In this document: positions 61,400 through 64,000 of the stretch, piece by piece
Numbering within the stretch: the stretch's first letter is position 1
Layout of the letters: each line of letters begins with the position of its first letter
DNA from: DATCJY01 sp036562565
GTDB lineage: Bacteria; Bacteroidota; Bacteroidia; Flavobacteriales_D; Sanyastnellaceae
Assembly: GCA_036562565.1 (NCBI GenBank)
Contig: DATCJY010000018.1
Span: 17,720 to 81,719 of the forward strand
Length of the DNA stretch: 64,000 bases
Reading direction: 5' to 3'
Position numbers and translations under genes: made by a program
The notes under the pieces: generated by a model
What the model was told of the DNA's origin: nothing
Seen by the model: the letters and a program-made list of their open reading frames with translations, nothing else
Database searches by the model: none

Positions 61400-62674
61400 A
61401 TGCTCGTCCTCACCGCTACAGTATCATTCATTGTAGGTATCTTGATTACCTATGTTTTTCTTAACTGGAAATGGTCTCACCTATTCAAAAACCATTTATT
61501 AATAGATGATTTGCGCCTTCAACTTCAATCAACCAAGGCAGAACTATCCGAAACGCGTACACAAAAAGAAGCATTGATTCAAAAGGTTTCTTACTTTGAA
61601 AGTACAATCGCCCAACTCAACGAAAAATTATTGAACCAACAAAGTGAGTTGCTGGAAACAAAACAGCAACTCACTCAACACTTCGAACAAGTGGCCTCAA
61701 AAATATTGGAGGAGAAATCCTCTCAAATTGTTCATTCCAACAGAGAGCAAATTGATCTCATCCTATCGCCTCTAAAAGAAAAACTTCATGAGTTTGAAAA
61801 TAAAGTAGAGCGCGTTTATCAAGCAGAAACTTCACAACGTATTCAACTTAAATTGGAATTGGAAAAACTAATGCAGCTCAACCAACAACTTTCAAGCGAT
61901 GCCAACAACTTAGCGTTGGCAATCAAAGGAGATAATCGACAACAAGGTGCTTGGGGAGAGATGCTGCTGGAAAATCTTCTAGAACAAAGCGGTCTTACTG
62001 CCAATCAAAATTATATCAAGCAATATCAAGACACGGGAAGTGATGGTAATCGCATACGTCCGGATATCGTAATCAATCTACCCAATCAAAAGCACATCAT
62101 TATTGACTCAAAGGTTTCGCTCAAAGCCTATTCTGATTATACTGCTTCACAAGATGACAGTGAAAGAGCAGTTCTGTTACAATCTCATCTCAATAGTATT
62201 AAGAATCACATCAAGCAGCTGAGTGAAAAGAATTACGCACAAGCTCGAAATCTCAACTCCTTGGAATTCATTCTTCTCTTTATACCGGTTGAAGGAGCAC
62301 TTGCTGCTGCCGTTAAAGCAGATCCTCATTTGTTCCGACATGCATGGGACAAGAACATAGTCATCGTTTCCCCTACTACTCTGATGTCAACGCTTATAAC
62401 AATAGCCAATATTTGGAAACAAGAAAACCGCTCACGCAATGCCGAAGAAATCGCATCAGAAGCAGGTAAGCTCTATGATAAATTTGTTGGATTATTAGAA
62501 GACATTACACAACTTGGCAATCATATCAATAAACTGCAAGATGAATACAACCAAATCACCATTAAGCTGAAAAACGGTAAAGGAAATTTGATTGGCAGAA
62601 TTGATAAATTGAAGATATTAGGAGCGAAAACCACAAAGAACATTGGCCCCGACTGGAAAGAAATAGAATCGTAG
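61400..62674 (+). CDS. rmuC: DNA recombination protein RmuC
   Basis: A 424-residue protein with an N-terminal membrane helix (LVLTATVSFIVGILITYVFL), a coiled coil (about 35-160, rich in Glu, Gln and Leu), and the RmuC nuclease-like domain: NRQQGAWGEMLLENLLEQSG, RPDIVINLPNQKHIIIDSKVSLKAYSDY and FIPVEGALAAAVKADPHLF. RmuC limits inversions at short inverted repeats and is an anchored PD-(D/E)XK-type protein. The following gene starts 22 bases after its stop. Confidence 0.92.
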   Translation: MLVLTATVSFIVGILITYVFLNWKWSHLFKNHLLIDDLRLQLQSTKAELSETRTQKEALIQKVSYFESTIAQLNEKLLNQQSELLETKQQLTQHFEQVASKILEEKSSQIVHSNREQIDLILSPLKEKLHEFENKVERVYQAETSQRIQLKLELEKLMQLNQQLSSDANNLALAIKGDNRQQGAWGEMLLENLLEQSGLTANQNYIKQYQDTGSDGNRIRPDIVINLPNQKHIIIDSKVSLKAYSDYTASQDDSERAVLLQSHLNSIKNHIKQLSEKNYAQARNLNSLEFILLFIPVEGALAAAVKADPHLFRHAWDKNIVIVSPTTLMSTLITIANIWKQENRSRNAEEIASEAGKLYDKFVGLLEDITQLGNHINKLQDEYNQITIKLKNGKGNLIGRIDKLKILGAKTTKNIGPDWKEIES

Positions 62675-62696
62675 AGTGAGGATTCGGATTGAAACT

Positions 62697-63962
62697 ATGA
62701 AATTGAACAACTTATCTTTTATTGTACTTCTGCTTGCCTTTATCGTTGGGCTATCTGCATGTTCAACAAAAAGTACGATTCAATCAGGTTCTTATAAATA
62801 CCTCTATGATTACGAAAGTCGCACACTGCATCCTGACTATGTTCTTTATCATTTTTCAGATGATAGCACGACTATTTTCTTTCGCATAAATAGTCAAGAG
62901 TTATTATATGCCCGTTCTACAAGTCAGTCTCCGTTTACGGCTAAGATTCAAATCAGTTGTAAGATGTCTAATGAATCCGCAAGCGACACGACATCCATCA
63001 CAATAACAGATCCTGCCAAAGAAAGAAGTGGTTGGCTTATCGGGAGTTTCAATATCAAACTGCCTGTAGGATATTGGAATATGCTGATAGAGTTTTCTGA
63101 CTTGACCCGTGGACTTACACAATCTCATTATCTCTCCACAGATAAATCTTCTACTTTTAGTGCACACAACTATTTGTTCAGATACAAATCATCCGGTGAA
63201 CCTATTTTTAATAACGTCACTTCAATAAACAAAGAAGTCATCATTGAGTCCGCCCGGAACACAAACTTAGGACGTAAACCGCATGTCTTACTAATGGACA
63301 ACGAAGGCAAATTGCCACCACCTCCTTTCTCATCCAACCAACCGGATATTCCCACGACTGGAACGAATTATTTCACACTAGAAAATCCTGATTCAATTGG
63401 CCGCTATGCTTTTACCACAGCTAACTACAACTATTTTATAACATACGATGATAACCTTAAAGAAGGAAGTCTATTGCGCATAACAAGCGCTGATTTTCCA
63501 TCTGTAAAACTCAATAAATCATTGGTGTGGCCTTTGAGATATATCACTACCAAAACCGAATATGAGCAAATAGCCAAGAGCACTTATCCTAAAAAACTCA
63601 TCGACAACTTTTGGATTGAGTGTGGAGGAAATAAAAACCGAGCAAAAGACCTTATCCGCATATATTATTCGAGAGTAGAAGAAGCCAACTATTACTTCAG
63701 TAGCTATACCGATGGATGGAAAACAGATCGTGGCATGATTCATATTGTCTTCGGGAACCCTACTAAAATAACCAAATACAGTGATAGAGAAGTATGGCAA
63801 TACGGAGAAGACAATACCCCCAACCAACTAATATTTGTATTTCATCGGGTTAAGAGTTGCTTAAGTACGAACGTATATCAATTAAGTCGAGACGTTGGTT
63901 TCAAGCCATACTGGGAGCGTATGGTAACGGTATGGCGCAACGGACGTATTTATAATGATTGA
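62697..63962 (+). CDS. GWxTD domain-containing lipoprotein
   Basis: A 421-residue lipoprotein. The signal ends at the lipobox GLSAC (Cys18 lipidated), and the C-terminal third holds the GWxTD signature as GWKTDRGMIHIVFGNPTKI, followed by VWQYGEDNTPNQLIFVFHR. Function of the family is unknown. It is often placed near rmuC and an RNA methyltransferase gene in Bacteroidota. Start ATG 62697 is chosen because the signal peptide begins there; a GTG in frame at 62676 would add charged residues before it. Confidence 0.85.
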   Translation: MKLNNLSFIVLLLAFIVGLSACSTKSTIQSGSYKYLYDYESRTLHPDYVLYHFSDDSTTIFFRINSQELLYARSTSQSPFTAKIQISCKMSNESASDTTSITITDPAKERSGWLIGSFNIKLPVGYWNMLIEFSDLTRGLTQSHYLSTDKSSTFSAHNYLFRYKSSGEPIFNNVTSINKEVIIESARNTNLGRKPHVLLMDNEGKLPPPPFSSNQPDIPTTGTNYFTLENPDSIGRYAFTTANYNYFITYDDNLKEGSLLRITSADFPSVKLNKSLVWPLRYITTKTEYEQIAKSTYPKKLIDNFWIECGGNKNRAKDLIRIYYSRVEEANYYFSSYTDGWKTDRGMIHIVFGNPTKITKYSDREVWQYGEDNTPNQLIFVFHRVKSCLSTNVYQLSRDVGFKPYWERMVTVWRNGRIYND

Positions 63963-63972
63963 TATTGATAGA

Positions 63973-64000
63973 GTGAGGATTTGTGTTACTTCTGACGGAA
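63973..64000 (+). CDS. Possible start of the next gene (truncated by window edge)
   Basis: A GTG at 63973 opens a frame reading RICVTSDG to the window end. A GAGTGAGGATT stretch also appears just before the GWxTD gene. Too short to identify; no other evidence. Confidence 0.2.

Noticed and set aside
1..64000. tRNA, rRNA, insertion sequence or prophage features
   Set aside because: I saw no cloverleaf-like genes with conserved T-arm motifs, no transposase or integrase domains and no flanking direct repeats.

Overview
The window is chromosomal DNA from a member of the Bacteroidota, most likely an environmental relative of the Flavobacteriales or Chitinophagales. Evidence: type IX secretion (T9SS) C-terminal sorting domains on two secreted proteins, a very large PKD-repeat surface protein, a PorE-like OmpA protein, a GWxTD lipoprotein, DUF6029 and Omp28 proteins, a PorT-like barrel, the acpP-fabF-rnc gene order, and promoters of the Bacteroidota type (TTG, about 20 bases, TAnnTTTG). 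Coding density is high, and I see no rRNA, tRNA, insertion sequence, phage or CRISPR array.

Layout. 1-4332 (-): open 5' part of a giant PKD protein whose 3' end lies outside the window. 4597-4899: a small DUF6686-like gene cut by an in-frame TAA. 4984-7958 (+): PaaG-like crotonase, DUF551, DinB and FAD-linked oxidase genes. 7959-8310: non-coding, with a candidate structured RNA ending at a strong terminator. 8359-10390 (+): agmatinase-family, TauE/SafE and MoaD genes in tight coupling. 10461-16102: an exported-protein block (two T9SS cargo proteins, TlpA, DUF6029, Omp28). 16116-18599 (-): engB and ettA. 18765-20128 (+): menI-like thioesterase and menF. 20261-20368: a 21-bp tandem repeat array. 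20573-23723 (+): P-type cation ATPase and cytochrome b561-like protein. 23741-25215 (-): U32 peptidase-family protein and ferredoxin. 25480-30935 (+): MMPL/RND transporter, DPP-IV-like S9 peptidase, DUF423, mismatch glycosylase. 31035-34415 (-): fused B12 mutase icmF.

34669-46537 is mostly on the minus strand: a small unknown protein, an HI0933-like flavoprotein, two barrels on the plus strand, then a glycan region (CatB-type acetyltransferase, MptE-like protein, GT2, O-antigen ligase/polymerase, two GT4 enzymes) interleaved with DUF2147, YihY and nadC. 47112-54048: acpP, fabF, rnc, asnB and GT4 on the plus strand, an FMN reductase on the minus strand, ispE on the plus strand. 54165-64000: dnaX, PorE-like OmpA, an orphan OmpR-type regulator (-), tgt, an LptF/LptG permease, rmuC and a GWxTD lipoprotein.

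The strongest points for a second look are: an 11-A slippery run in dnaX with immediate stops in both other frames, predicting a short gamma form; the apparent loss of zinc ligands in both DnaX and Tgt; a structured non-coding region before the agmatinase gene; a 100-nt nested hairpin at 36610-36709; the 21-bp array at 20261-20368; and promoter boxes so close to start codons that leaderless transcripts are expected. I did not find a clearly new multi-gene system such as a defence, BGC or CRISPR-like module.
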